A DNA stretch of 64,000 nt from contig JACPYT010000018.1 of assembly GCA_016195805.1 (NCBI GenBank), positions 199,225 to 263,224 on the forward strand, read 5' to 3'. The translations under genes and the position numbers were made by a program. The stretch is from Hydrogenophilales bacterium. Lineage in GTDB: Bacteria > Pseudomonadota > Gammaproteobacteria > Burkholderiales > Thiobacillaceae. The notes under the pieces are model-generated. The model made no database searches, was not told the DNA's origin, and saw nothing but the letters and a program-made list of their open reading frames with translations. Of this stretch, positions 44,148 to 52,204 are shown in pieces. Numbering within the stretch: the stretch's first letter is position 1; every line of letters starts with the position of its first letter.

Positions 44148-45335
44148 CTAGAGCCCGCGATCCAGCTCTGGTGCCGTCTTTCTTGGTTGTGCCACAACCT
44201 GGTTGCGCCCGCAGCGTTTGGCTTCATATAGCGCCTTGTCTGATGCGCGGATCAGATCGGCAGGCGAGGCGGCGGGAAAAAGCTCGGACGAAGAGATGCC
44301 GAAACTCAGGGTGACCTGCCTGGCCACGGGCGATGCTTCGTGGGGGAGGTTCAAGGCCAGGATACGCTCGCGTATCTGCTCCGCCACGGCTATCGCGCCG
44401 CTCAAATCGGTTTGCGGCAGCAGGAACGCAAACTCTTCGCCACCGATTCGGGCCACCACATCGCCGGGGCGGGACAGCGCGTGGTACATGGCCTGCGCAA
44501 CTTCCACCAGGCAGAGGTCACCGGCCGGGTGCCCATAGTGGTCGTTGTATTCCTTGAAGTGATCGATATCGGCCATGATGAGTGACAACGGCTTCTTGTC
44601 GCGTTTCGCTCGTCCCCACTCCTTGCTCAATTCTTCCTCGAACAGCCGCCTGTTTGGAATTCCGGTGAGACTGTCCAGACGGACCAGATATTCCAGCGCC
44701 TGCTCCACCTCGATTGATGAGAACAGCTCGCGGCGCAGTTTTTCCGAGTCGCGAAACAGACGGTGCACCTGGGCGGACGTGGCGAGCATGGCGAGACCGA
44801 AGATGGCCATCAGCAGGCCCATGATGAGATGGATGCGATCGCCCACCCACATCATCCGTATGCTGATGGGCACCACGACCGGAATGGCGAAGCACCAATA
44901 GGCGTGGCGCACGGACGACAGCAGCGGAACGGCTCCGGCCACCATTCCACCCAGCACAAAGGCGAGAACGACCTGGTGCGGGAAGGAACTGGGATGAAAC
45001 AGGAGAATTCCGGACGCCCCCCACACCACACCGGCAGCGCATGCGCCTGCCAGGAAATACTCCGTCCAGACAGCATGATCCGAGTCGCTCCTGGGGGAGG
45101 CGTTTCTAAACGCCTGCAAGGTGAGGAATCGAGCCCCCGTGACGGCAATGAGCAAGCACGACCAGGTTAGCAGGACGAACGCGGGCACGGCGCCCCACAG
45201 AACCGCTGCAAGAATGAGCCCGTTGGCCAGGTTGACGATCAGCGATATGGGAAGCTGACGAAAGCTCTGCGCAATCTGCGGGACAAGGATGCCCGGATCC
45301 GGGGGAGCTGAAAATTGTTGGCCGCGGTTCTCCAA
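44148..45335 (-). CDS. Membrane diguanylate cyclase (GGDEF)
   Basis: About 395 residues. The N-terminal part has roughly six membrane helices (MASE-like). The GGDEF domain (about 230-395) has active site RIGGEEF and an inhibitory site RPGD five residues before it, so it should make c-di-GMP with product inhibition. No ATG exists near the start. I prefer the TTG at 45335, which has AAGGGAG 7 bases upstream; the frame is also open from a TTG at 45398. Confidence 0.85.
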   Translation of the reverse strand: MENRGQQFSAPPDPGILVPQIAQSFRQLPISLIVNLANGLILAAVLWGAVPAFVLLTWSCLLIAVTGARFLTLQAFRNASPRSDSDHAVWTEYFLAGACAAGVVWGASGILLFHPSSFPHQVVLAFVLGGMVAGAVPLLSSVRHAYWCFAIPVVVPISIRMMWVGDRIHLIMGLLMAIFGLAMLATSAQVHRLFRDSEKLRRELFSSIEVEQALEYLVRLDSLTGIPNRRLFEEELSKEWGRAKRDKKPLSLIMADIDHFKEYNDHYGHPAGDLCLVEVAQAMYHALSRPGDVVARIGGEEFAFLLPQTDLSGAIAVAEQIRERILALNLPHEASPVARQVTLSFGISSSELFPAASPADLIRASDKALYEAKRCGRNQVVAQPRKTAPELDRGL

Positions 45336-45607
45336 GGAGAAGCTCCCTTGACGAGGTTTCAGGGCACATTGCCCGCCTGCGCACAAGCATCCATCCAATA
45401 TAGGTCAAGCTGCGCGGGGCAGGTATCGACAAGGCCTCGCGAACGCAAAAGAGATCGCCCCAGGCAATATCGAACGACTGGGGACAGACTGCGACTATGG
45501 GCACATGACCGCCCCGGCAAGGCCGATTCTTGCCCCCGCCATTCCCATCGCCCACTCCACTCGTGTAACTTTGCGCTTCATCCCCGTTTGCCAAGGCCCC
45601 ATCCACC

Positions 45608-46267
45608 ATGACTCCCCTCATCCTCGTCGTCGGCAACAAGAACTACTCGTCCTGGTCCATGCGGCCTTGGCTGGTGCTGCGGCAGGCAGGGATTTCCTTC
45701 GAGGAAGTACGCATTCCGCTGTACTGCCCTGGGGCGGAGGCCGAGCTGGCGAAGTGGTCGCCTTCGGGCAAGGTGCCTGCGCTGCATGACGGCGAGATCC
45801 GCGTATGGGATTCGCTGGCGATCTGCGAAACCCTGCACGAGCGTTTTCCGGACAAGCAGCTATGGCCGGCCGCGGCGGCGGCGCGGGCGGTGGCGCGCTC
45901 GGTGAGTGCGGAGATGCACGCCGGCTTCGCCGCGCTGCGGCGGGACATGTCGATGAACATCCGCGCGCGGCGTCCGGGCCAGGGACGCACGCCGGAAAGC
46001 CTGGCGGACATCGAACGTATTCTGGCGATCTGGGTCGATTGCCGCGCCCGCTTCGGCGCCGGCGGCGATTTCCTGTTCGGCCAATTTTCCATTGCCGACG
46101 CAATGTATGCGCCAGTGGTGTTGCGTTTCCAAACCTATGGCGTGGCGCTCACGGGCGCAGCGAAGGCCTATGCCGATGCGGTGCGGGCGCTGCCCGCGGT
46201 GCAGGAATGGGTGGCGGACGGCGTGGCGGAAACCGAGCGCATCGCGGCGTTCGAACGCGACGAATAG
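45608..46267 (+). CDS. Glutathione S-transferase family protein
   Basis: 219 residues. An N-terminal thioredoxin-like domain (NKNYSSWSMRPWLVLRQAGI; GKVPALHDG; WDSLAICETL) and a helical C-terminal domain. The SSWSMRPW stretch carries the serine expected as the active site residue of this subgroup. Likely role in detoxification of electrophiles. Stands alone. Confidence 0.88.
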   Translation: MTPLILVVGNKNYSSWSMRPWLVLRQAGISFEEVRIPLYCPGAEAELAKWSPSGKVPALHDGEIRVWDSLAICETLHERFPDKQLWPAAAAARAVARSVSAEMHAGFAALRRDMSMNIRARRPGQGRTPESLADIERILAIWVDCRARFGAGGDFLFGQFSIADAMYAPVVLRFQTYGVALTGAAKAYADAVRALPAVQEWVADGVAETERIAAFERDE

Positions 46268-46294
46268 GGGGTGGCCCAGCTCCGGGCTGATGGC

Positions 46295-46435
46295 TCAGGC
46301 CGACATGAACAGTACGTCGGCCGAGGCCACCAGCACGCTGCCGCCGACCACGAGCGGAATGCCGACGAAGGCGACCGAGAATATCGGCGCCAGGATGGCG
46401 GTCACTGCGGCACGGATGGTGTGTGCGAATTCCAT
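46295..46435 (-). CDS. Small membrane protein, 46 aa
   Basis: The sequence starts MEFAHTIRAAVTAILAP and is followed by one long hydrophobic stretch (FSVAFVGIPLVVGGSVLVASA). It has a good ribosome site (GAGGAAAG, 8 bases before the ATG at 46435). No family recognised. The stop lies 28 bases from the end of the glutathione transferase gene on the other strand. Confidence 0.5.
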   Translation of the reverse strand: MEFAHTIRAAVTAILAPIFSVAFVGIPLVVGGSVLVASADVLFMSA

Positions 46436-46654
46436 ATCTTCTTTCCTCAAGGGATGACGCGGGTGCGTCGATGCCTTGCAGCGTAAGGCGCATGGATTAA
46501 GCGGGCATTAAGACGCCGGAGCCTTGCCGCCTGCTGAGGCAGGGCGTCCCGAAACTTATCGGCGATTGCAGCAGTCATACGGTCGTTAAGTCCTCCGTAT
46601 GTCCAGCCCTCGCTGGGGACGCGGACGGAGTGGCTCCAGGCAAAGGAGGTCCCG

Positions 46655-47044
46655 ATGAACAAGCTTCGCGTGGCGTCTGCACTCATCCTTGGTGTGCTTA
46701 CCCTCTTTTTTAGCGGTGCTGCGGCGGCGGACCGTGGCCACTGGCATGGCCACAGCCACGTCGGGGTCGGCGTGGTTGTCGACCCGTTCTGGTTCGATCC
46801 CTGGCCTTACCGGCCGTACTACTATCCCCCTTATTACTACCCGCCGCCTGTCGTGACGGTTCCGGCCGAACCGCCGGTCTATATCGAACGCGACGCGAGC
46901 CCGGCCCCACAGAGTTCGGCGTACTGGTATTACTGTTCCCGACCGGCAGGCTATTACCCCTATGTGAAGCGATGTCCCGGCGGCTGGCAGCCCGTCGCGC
47001 CGCAACCGCCGCCCCCTCCGCTCGATGACGATGAGGAGCAATGA
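46655..47044 (+). CDS. Secreted Pro/Tyr-rich protein, 129 aa
   Basis: Signal peptide (MNKLRVASALILGVLTLFFSGAAAA), then a His/Gly segment (HWHGHSHVGVG), a Tyr/Pro-rich stretch (PYYYPPYYYPPP), two cysteines (YYCSRPAGYYPYVKRCPGGW) and an acidic tail. Common type of envelope protein of unknown role. A perfect AAGGAGGT site precedes the ATG. Overlaps the next gene by 4 bases (ATGA). Confidence 0.8.
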   Translation: MNKLRVASALILGVLTLFFSGAAAADRGHWHGHSHVGVGVVVDPFWFDPWPYRPYYYPPYYYPPPVVTVPAEPPVYIERDASPAPQSSAYWYYCSRPAGYYPYVKRCPGGWQPVAPQPPPPPLDDDEEQ

Positions 47045-47574
47045 GCATGCGTACCGTGCCAAAAATTCTCGCGCTTGCCCTGCTTCTGGTAGCCGGGTGC
47101 ACCACTATGCCGACCGGCCCGAGCGTGATGGTATTGCCCGGCAGCGGCAAGAACTTCGACCAGTTCCGCGCCGATGACCTGGAATGCCGCAACTACGCCC
47201 TCGCAAGCGTCGGCGGCAAGACACCCGGCCAGGCGGCACAGGAGAGCGGCGTGAAAAGCGCCGTGGTGGGCACGGCGATCGGTGCCGCCGCAGGCGCCGC
47301 CCTGGGCGGTCACGAGGGTGCAGGCGTGGGGGCGGGTACCGGGCTGCTGATCGGCGGCCTCGCCGGCACCGAGTCGGCCGAGACCTCGGGCTACGGCCTA
47401 CAACGCCGCTACGACGTCAGCTACGTGCAATGCATGTATTCCAGGGGGCACCAGGTTCCGGTGTCCGGCCACATTTACCGGCCAACGCGCTCGCCGTATT
47501 ACCAGCCGCTGCCGCCGGGTGTGCCGCCGCCACCGCCGGGCTATCCCCCGCCGCCGCCACCGGGCGCCCCGTGA
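47041..47574 (+). CDS. Glycine-zipper lipoprotein
   Basis: 177 residues. Lipobox LLVAGC at residues 16-21 predicts an outer membrane-type lipoprotein. Residues about 75-120 form a glycine-zipper (AVVGTAIGAAAGAALGG), and the C-terminus is proline-rich. Co-translated with the preceding secreted protein; both probably sit in the envelope. Confidence 0.85.
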   Translation: MSMRTVPKILALALLLVAGCTTMPTGPSVMVLPGSGKNFDQFRADDLECRNYALASVGGKTPGQAAQESGVKSAVVGTAIGAAAGAALGGHEGAGVGAGTGLLIGGLAGTESAETSGYGLQRRYDVSYVQCMYSRGHQVPVSGHIYRPTRSPYYQPLPPGVPPPPPGYPPPPPPGAP

Positions 47575-47586
47575 TCGCTTTTCAGC

Positions 47587-47616
47587 CGATCTGCACGCTT
47601 CTGCGAGCGCAGATCG
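47587..47616. terminator. Hairpin between convergent lipoprotein and msrB genes
   Basis: CGATCTGC and GCAGATCG (8-base arms, 14-base loop) lie in the 52-base gap between the two convergent stops. No T-run is present, so it is only a likely bidirectional terminator. Confidence 0.4.
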
Positions 47617-47626
47617 TCTGGCGTGA

Positions 47627-48121
47627 CTATGCCCTGTCCGGAATGAACTTCAGTGCAACGCCGTTGTTGCAGTAGCGCAGCCCGGTGGGCCTCGGCCCGT
47701 CGTCGAACACGTGGCCGTGGTGGCCACCGCAGCGTGCGCAGTGGTATTCGGTGCGCCGCATCCCCAGCGTCAGATCGGTCCGGGTTTCGACGTGGCCGGG
47801 CAGCACGTCAAAGAAGCTGGGCCAGCCGGTGCCGCTGTCGTATTTGAAGCGGGACGGGAACAGCGGCAGGTCGCAGGCCGCACACACGTACAGGCCGCTG
47901 CGCTTTTCGTGATCGAGCGGACTGCTGAAGGGGCGTTCGGTGCCTTCCTCGCGCAGGATGTCGTACTGCGCCGGCGTGAGCCGTTTCTTCCACTCGGCGT
48001 CGCTGCGGACGAGTTTTTCGATGCGTTCCGCCGCTATGGCCTGCCCCGGCAGGGCGAAGTGCGTTAACAGCGGTGTGGATGCACTGGCCGCCGCCAGTTT
48101 GATGAAGGTGCGTCTGTCCAT
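47627..48121 (-). CDS. msrB: Peptide-methionine (R)-S-oxide reductase MsrB, exported
   Basis: 164 residues. Tat-type signal MDRRTFIKLAAASASTP, then the MsrB domain: zinc CxxC pairs (CAAC, CARCGG), GTGWPSFF, and the catalytic cysteine in RYCNNGVAL. It repairs methionine-R-sulfoxide in periplasmic proteins. It follows msrA by 20 bases on the same strand. I start it at the ATG at 48121; the longer open frame runs through msrA in another phase. Confidence 0.92.
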   Translation of the reverse strand: MDRRTFIKLAAASASTPLLTHFALPGQAIAAERIEKLVRSDAEWKKRLTPAQYDILREEGTERPFSSPLDHEKRSGLYVCAACDLPLFPSRFKYDSGTGWPSFFDVLPGHVETRTDLTLGMRRTEYHCARCGGHHGHVFDDGPRPTGLRYCNNGVALKFIPDRA

Positions 48122-48141
48122 GATTGCTCGCCTCGTCTCAA

Positions 48142-48822
48142 TCAGTTCATGCCGGATTGTCCGTCGACATACAGGGACGGAAGCTGCCGTCGCAGATCGG
48201 CGATCTTCGGCAGGTCGTTGATCACGATGTAGGGCTGGTCCGGATGCAGGTCCAGATAATGCTGGTGGTAGGCCTCGGCATCGTAGAAGCCATTCAGGGG
48301 CACGACCTGCGTGACGATGCGGCTGGGGAACACACGCGCCGACTGCAACTGGGCGATGTAGCCGTCGGCCACCCGCTTCTGGTCTGCGTTGGCGTAGAAG
48401 ATCGCCGACCGGTATTGCGACCCGGTGTCGGGCCCCTGCCGGTTCAGCTCGGTCGGATCGTGTGCGACGGAAAAAAACACCTTCAGCAGCTGCCCGTAGC
48501 TGATGCGCGCGGGGTCGTAGAAAATGCGCACCGATTCGGCATGGCCGGTCTGGCCGGTACTCACCTGATCGTAGCTGGCCGTGTCCGCCTTGCCGCCGGC
48601 GTAGCCCGACACCACCCGGGTGACGCCCTTGACATGCTCGAACACGCCCTCCACGCCCCAGAAGCATCCGCCAGCCAGGACGGCCGTCTGGAGGCCACTC
48701 ACGCTGGCACGCGGAAGATCGACGGCAGGATCGGGCAAGGGCGTGGCGCTGGAATAGGATGAGCACCCCGCCAGCGCGATGCCCAGGGCAGGTGCGATGA
48801 GTGCAGAAAAAAGGCGATTCAT
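48142..48822 (-). CDS. msrA: Peptide-methionine (S)-S-oxide reductase MsrA, lipoprotein
   Basis: 226 residues. Lipobox ALAGC at residues 16-20, then the MsrA domain with active site AGGCFWGVEG near residue 52. The YGQLLKVFF and YRSAIFY motifs follow. Reduces methionine-S-sulfoxide in the envelope. With msrB, msrP and the b-type cytochrome nearby, the region is an envelope oxidative repair block. Confidence 0.92.
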   Translation of the reverse strand: MNRLFSALIAPALGIALAGCSSYSSATPLPDPAVDLPRASVSGLQTAVLAGGCFWGVEGVFEHVKGVTRVVSGYAGGKADTASYDQVSTGQTGHAESVRIFYDPARISYGQLLKVFFSVAHDPTELNRQGPDTGSQYRSAIFYANADQKRVADGYIAQLQSARVFPSRIVTQVVPLNGFYDAEAYHQHYLDLHPDQPYIVINDLPKIADLRRQLPSLYVDGQSGMN

Positions 48823-48877
48823 GATGCGTCTCCATTGTCTGGTTGAGCAGGAGCGGGTTCTTCAATCGAATCCGTAA

Positions 48878-48927
48878 GGTCTGCTACGCGACCACCCTGG
48901 TTGGGTGGATTTCACACGCAGCAGACC
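48878..48927. terminator. Nested inverted repeat between the KDSM-repeat gene and msrA
   Basis: Outer arms GGTCTGCT (48878-48885) and AGCAGACC (48920-48927) enclose inner arms CCACCC (48892-48897) and GGGTGG (48903-48908). Lies just after the stop of the KDSM-repeat gene and before msrA on the same strand. Could terminate transcription or act as a leader structure for msrA. Confidence 0.5.
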
Positions 48928-48937
48928 GGCCGGCGAT

Positions 48938-49213
48938 TTAGTGCTTCATTTCATCCTTGCCCATGCTGTCCTTCGACATGGAATCTTTCGACATCGAATC
49001 CTTGCCCATGGTTTCCTTCTTCATGGCTTTCGTTTCCTTCTTGTGCATGCTGGATTTGCCCATCCCGTCCTTCTGCATGCTGTCTTTGGCCATGCTGTCC
49101 TTGGCCATCCCGCCCTGGGACATGACGTCCTTGCCCATGCTGTCTGCGGCAATGGCGCTGCCGCCGGCGGCGAACAGGCCGAGGCACATCAGGGTTGCGA
49201 TCATCTTGTTCAT
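48938..49213 (-). CDS. Secreted low-complexity protein with pentapeptide KDSM-type repeats
   Basis: 91 residues. Signal peptide (MNKMIATLMCLGLFAAGGSAIAA), then about twelve near-tandem five-residue units of type [AGS]KDSM/GKDxM, so methionine recurs every five residues with lysine and aspartate. Similar Met/Lys/Asp-rich peptides occur in copper- or oxidant-stress loci. Beside Msr genes, a methionine sink for oxidants or a metal binder is possible, but this is inference. Confidence 0.75.
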   Translation of the reverse strand: MNKMIATLMCLGLFAAGGSAIAADSMGKDVMSQGGMAKDSMAKDSMQKDGMGKSSMHKKETKAMKKETMGKDSMSKDSMSKDSMGKDEMKH

Positions 49214-49285
49214 GGTGAGCTCCTTCATTTGAGGTTGATTTAAAAATTGGCAGACATGCCATGTTTCAGGGCAGCCGAGACGAAC

Positions 49286-50056
49286 TCAGCTGCCGCCGAA
49301 CCAGTTGTACCCCTGGTCTTCCCAATAGCCCCCGGGGTAGGTGTTGGTGACGAAGATCGCCTGGATATGCTTGGGATTCTTGTAGCCGAGCTTGGTCGGC
49401 ATGCGCAGCTTCATCGGAAAGCCGTAGCGCCGCGGCAGCGTCTGCCCGTCGAAGGTCAGGGCCAGCAGGGTCTGCGGGTGCAGCGCAGTCGGCATGTCGA
49501 TGCTGGTGTAGTAATCGTCGGCGCATTTGAAGCCGACGTACCTGGCGTTGAGGTCGGCGCCCACCCGGCGCAGGAACAGCGAGAACGGCACCCCGCCCCA
49601 TTTGCCGATGGCGCTCCAGCCTTCGACGCAGATATGCCGCGTGACCTGCTCGGTGTGCGGTAGGGCCCGCAGTTCGGGCAGCGACCAGGCCCGCTTGTCC
49701 GCCACCATGCCGCTGACCTCCAGACGGAAGGCATCGGCATCGACGTCCGGCACCTTGTCCTCGTCGTAGAAGGCGTTGAACGGGAACGGCCGCACGATCA
49801 TGGAATCCGGGTAGGTGGGCGCCAGCTGGTTGGGGTCGAACAGCCAGGCCTGCGCCTTGTCGTTGAGGCGCGAGATCTTTTCCAGCGCGGCCTCGGCGCC
49901 CGGGTTGTCGGTGATCGAACAGCCGGTCAGCAGCGACAGACCGCCCAGCGTCAGCGTGCGCTGCATGAAAAGGCGGCGGGCCGGCTGTTCGAGGCGGCTC
50001 AACGCCTCCTTCACGACCGCATCGTCACCCACCAGAGGGGATTGCTTGATCATCAT
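49286..50056 (-). CDS. msrP: MsrP/YedY-like molybdopterin oxidoreductase (methionine sulfoxide reductase catalytic subunit)
   Basis: 256 residues, sulfite-oxidase-fold Mo-cofactor domain. The Mo-ligand cysteine lies in RHICVEGWSAIGKWGGV. The N-terminus has a twin-arginine (ARRLFMQR) and lipobox-like LLTGC. It would reduce protein methionine sulfoxides in the periplasm using electrons from the membrane cytochrome encoded just upstream (8-base gap). Shorter than E. coli MsrP (about 330). Confidence 0.87.
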   Translation of the reverse strand: MMIKQSPLVGDDAVVKEALSRLEQPARRLFMQRTLTLGGLSLLTGCSITDNPGAEAALEKISRLNDKAQAWLFDPNQLAPTYPDSMIVRPFPFNAFYDEDKVPDVDADAFRLEVSGMVADKRAWSLPELRALPHTEQVTRHICVEGWSAIGKWGGVPFSLFLRRVGADLNARYVGFKCADDYYTSIDMPTALHPQTLLALTFDGQTLPRRYGFPMKLRMPTKLGYKNPKHIQAIFVTNTYPGGYWEDQGYNWFGGS

Positions 50057-50063
50057 GTTTACC

Positions 50064-50672
50064 TCATCGGCCGAACGTCATGGCGCGCAGCGTGCGCGGC
50101 ACCACCGCCACCATGGCGAGGTGGACCCCGACGAATCCCACCAGCGCCGCCATGGCGAAAAAGTGCACGTGGCGGGCCGTCTCGTAGCCGCCCAGCAGCT
50201 CGCGCAGCAGGGGGAACTGCACCGACTTCCACAGGACCAGGCCGGACAGCCCCAGCAGCACGCTGTCCGCCATGACGGCCAGATAGGCTAGGCGCTGCAC
50301 GCTGTTGTAGCGGCGCGGGTCCGCATGCGACAGATGACCGCGCACGGCGGCAGAGAGATCGACGAACAGCATGCGCAGCGACAGCGGGAAGAACTGTTTC
50401 CCCAGGCGGCCGCTGCCGGTATTGAGCAGCAGGTAGGCCAGGCCATTGGCGACCAGCAGCCACATGGCGGCAAAGTGCCACTGCAACGCGCCGCCGAGCC
50501 AGCCGCCGAGCGTGAGTGGGTCGGCGAACTGGAAATCGAACAACGGCGAGGCGTCATAGATGCGCCAGCCGCTCGTTGCCAGGATCGCCACCGCCACGGC
50601 ATTCAGCCAGTGCGTCGCGCGCAGCCACAGCGGATGGATGGCGCGGGGGGCGTCAGTGTTGAATGTGTCCAT
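50064..50672 (-). CDS. Cytochrome b561-type membrane protein, electron donor to the MsrP-like enzyme
   Basis: About 202 residues, four membrane helices with paired histidines (LRATHWLNAVAVAILATSGW; GALQWHFAAMW; RHVHFFAMAALVGFVGVHLAMV). It is a b561/DUF4405-like quinol-oxidising cytochrome in place of MsrQ. I start it at the ATG at 50672 (GAGG 7 bases upstream); an ATG at 50684 overlapping the DUF1223 stop is possible. Confidence 0.85.
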   Translation of the reverse strand: MDTFNTDAPRAIHPLWLRATHWLNAVAVAILATSGWRIYDASPLFDFQFADPLTLGGWLGGALQWHFAAMWLLVANGLAYLLLNTGSGRLGKQFFPLSLRMLFVDLSAAVRGHLSHADPRRYNSVQRLAYLAVMADSVLLGLSGLVLWKSVQFPLLRELLGGYETARHVHFFAMAALVGFVGVHLAMVAVVPRTLRAMTFGR

Positions 50673-50680
50673 GATCGGCC

Positions 50681-51457
50681 TCATGCACCGGGGCAGGTTG
50701 CAGTGCGCAGCGCCTGCAGCACTTCGCCGGACCGTTCGTCCTGCACGAACGCGACCGCTTCCAGGCGATCGCGCTGCCAGCCTGCCGGCAGCGCGACCTC
50801 GCGTCGCACCTGGACTTTTCCGCCCGTCAGCGGGAAAGGGCCGAGCCACGCGCGCACGACATGCTCATGCCGCAGCGTCGCATCCTTGTTCTCGCCGGCC
50901 ATGACCCGGGTGACCAGGCCGTTCTCGGCGACGGCCAGGTAGAGCACGGCCGCGTCCTGGTCCGCCGGCGCGGTCGCCGCGGCGTCGAGCGCCAGGACGT
51001 TGGCAGGCGACACGGCGGCATGCAGCTGGATCGCGGCCAGGGCGGGCCTGGCATTCACGTCGCGCACGACGTCGCGCAGGGACCCGCGCCATGACCGGAT
51101 TTCGGCGCCGGCGACGAAGAATTCCGGCGTGTAGACCGCCCGCTGACGGTTGGCCTGCGCCAGCCATGCCTGGCGCTCTGCGAAGCGGTCTTGCGCGAAA
51201 CGGTCGGCCCAGCCCAGACGGTCCCAGTAGCCGACATGCAAGGCCAGCGGCACCGCCGCGGCGGAGGCATCCAGGCTGTCCGCCAGATGGCTGAGTTGCC
51301 GGTCTGCCGGCGGGCAGCTGGAACAGCCCTCGGAGGTATACAGCTCGACCAGCGCGGCCGTGTTGGGGCCGCTGCGCGCCTCGCAGCTTGTGCCAGCGCC
51401 GGCCGGCAGCGATGCGGCCAGCAGGGCGGTGGTCAGTACGGCCGCTTGCAGATTCAT
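50681..51457 (-). CDS. DUF1223 secreted thioredoxin-like protein
   Basis: 258 residues. Signal peptide, then LVELYTSEGCSSCPPADRQLSHLA with a CSSC motif of the thioredoxin-like DUF1223 family, followed by VGYWDRLGWADRFAQ. First gene of the DUF1223-cytochrome-MsrP operon. Preceded by a GTAACC-N16-CGAA promoter (51535-51560), suggesting control by the ECF sigma factor encoded divergently. Confidence 0.88.
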   Translation of the reverse strand: MNLQAAVLTTALLAASLPAGAGTSCEARSGPNTAALVELYTSEGCSSCPPADRQLSHLADSLDASAAAVPLALHVGYWDRLGWADRFAQDRFAERQAWLAQANRQRAVYTPEFFVAGAEIRSWRGSLRDVVRDVNARPALAAIQLHAAVSPANVLALDAAATAPADQDAAVLYLAVAENGLVTRVMAGENKDATLRHEHVVRAWLGPFPLTGGKVQVRREVALPAGWQRDRLEAVAFVQDERSGEVLQALRTATCPGA

Positions 51458-51534
51458 GCCCAGGACTCCTCGGTTGGATGGACGGCACGCACATCGGCTC
51501 GGGACGTGCCGGTTGCGTGCGTTATGATGGGTAG

Positions 51535-51560
51535 TTCGCGCTCGAAGGGTGGTTGGTTAC
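51535..51560 (-). promoter_or_regulatory. ECF-sigma-type promoter GTAACC-N16-CGAA for the MsrP operon
   Basis: On the minus strand GTAACC (51560-51555) and CGAA (51538-51535) are separated by exactly 16 bases. This equals the motif reported for Caulobacter SigF, which controls DUF1223/MsrP-type genes together with NrsF. It lies 78 bases upstream of the DUF1223 start. Confidence 0.75.
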
Positions 51561-51615
51561 AGCCCATGGCAAAATTCGTCGCGAACCGTGGCTATCGATT
51601 AAATCCTGCGGGTCT

Positions 51616-51641
51616 GTAACCAAACTCCCCCATGCAACGAA
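51616..51641 (+). promoter_or_regulatory. Second GTAACC-N16-CGAA element overlapping the sigma gene start
   Basis: GTAACC (51616-51621) and CGAA (51638-51641) with a 16-base spacer on the plus strand. The extended element CTGTAACCAA is shared with the divergent promoter. CGAA overlaps the first ATG codons of the sigma gene, so if active the translation start must be further downstream or on another transcript. Confidence 0.6.
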
Positions 51642-52204
51642 TGACAGACAAGGGCCGGACGAACGCCAGCGAGGCGCGGCTCAAGGGCTTGCTGAGTCGC
51701 GGTCTCGATGGGGAGGCCCCGGCCTACCAGGCCTTCCTCATGGAAATGAGCGCGCACCTGCGCGCCTATTTCCGGAAGCGCCTGGCCCGTTTGCCGGACG
51801 ACGTGGAAGATCTCGTGCAGGAAGCGCTGCTTGCCATTCACAACAAGCGTCACACCTATGACGCCGGCCAGCCCTTGACGGCATGGGCGTACGCCATCGC
51901 CAAGTACAAGCTGGTCGATCTGCTGCGCCGGCGCGCGAGCCACGAGGCGCTCACCGACCCCATGGATGACGAGACGGACTTCTTTTCCGCCGCCGACAGC
52001 GAGGCCGCCGAAGCGCGCCGCGATCTGGGCAAGCTGCTCGACCAGCTGCCCGACCGGCAGCGGCTGCCGATCGTCCATACCAAGCTGGAAGGCTTGTCGG
52101 TGACGGAGGCCGCGCAGCGCACGGGTATGTCGGAGTCGGCGATCAAGGTCGGCGTCCATCGCGGCATGAAGGCGCTGGCCACATTGATTCGAGGTGCATC
52201 ATGA
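51641..52204 (+). CDS. ECF RNA polymerase sigma factor (SigF/NrsF type)
   Basis: About 187 residues from the ATG at 51641 (another ATG at 51632). Sigma-2 region ([30 protein letters not shown]) and sigma-4 region ([44 protein letters not shown]). It overlaps its likely anti-sigma gene by 4 bases. Probably activates the divergent DUF1223/MsrP operon in response to oxidant or metal stress. The start is uncertain because the promoter-like CGAA lies within it. Confidence 0.9.
   Translation: MTDKGRTNASEARLKGLLSRGLDGEAPAYQAFLMEMSAHLRAYFRKRLARLPDDVEDLVQEALLAIHNKRHTYDAGQPLTAWAYAIAKYKLVDLLRRRASHEALTDPMDDETDFFSAADSEAAEARRDLGKLLDQLPDRQRLPIVHTKLEGLSVTEAAQRTGMSESAIKVGVHRGMKALATLIRGAS

Noticed and set aside
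43665..44231. Intact 188-aa gene on the plus strand after mcdB
   Set aside because: Only a central piece resembles CbbR, in two different frames; the rest has no protein-like character. Treated as a pseudogene remnant.
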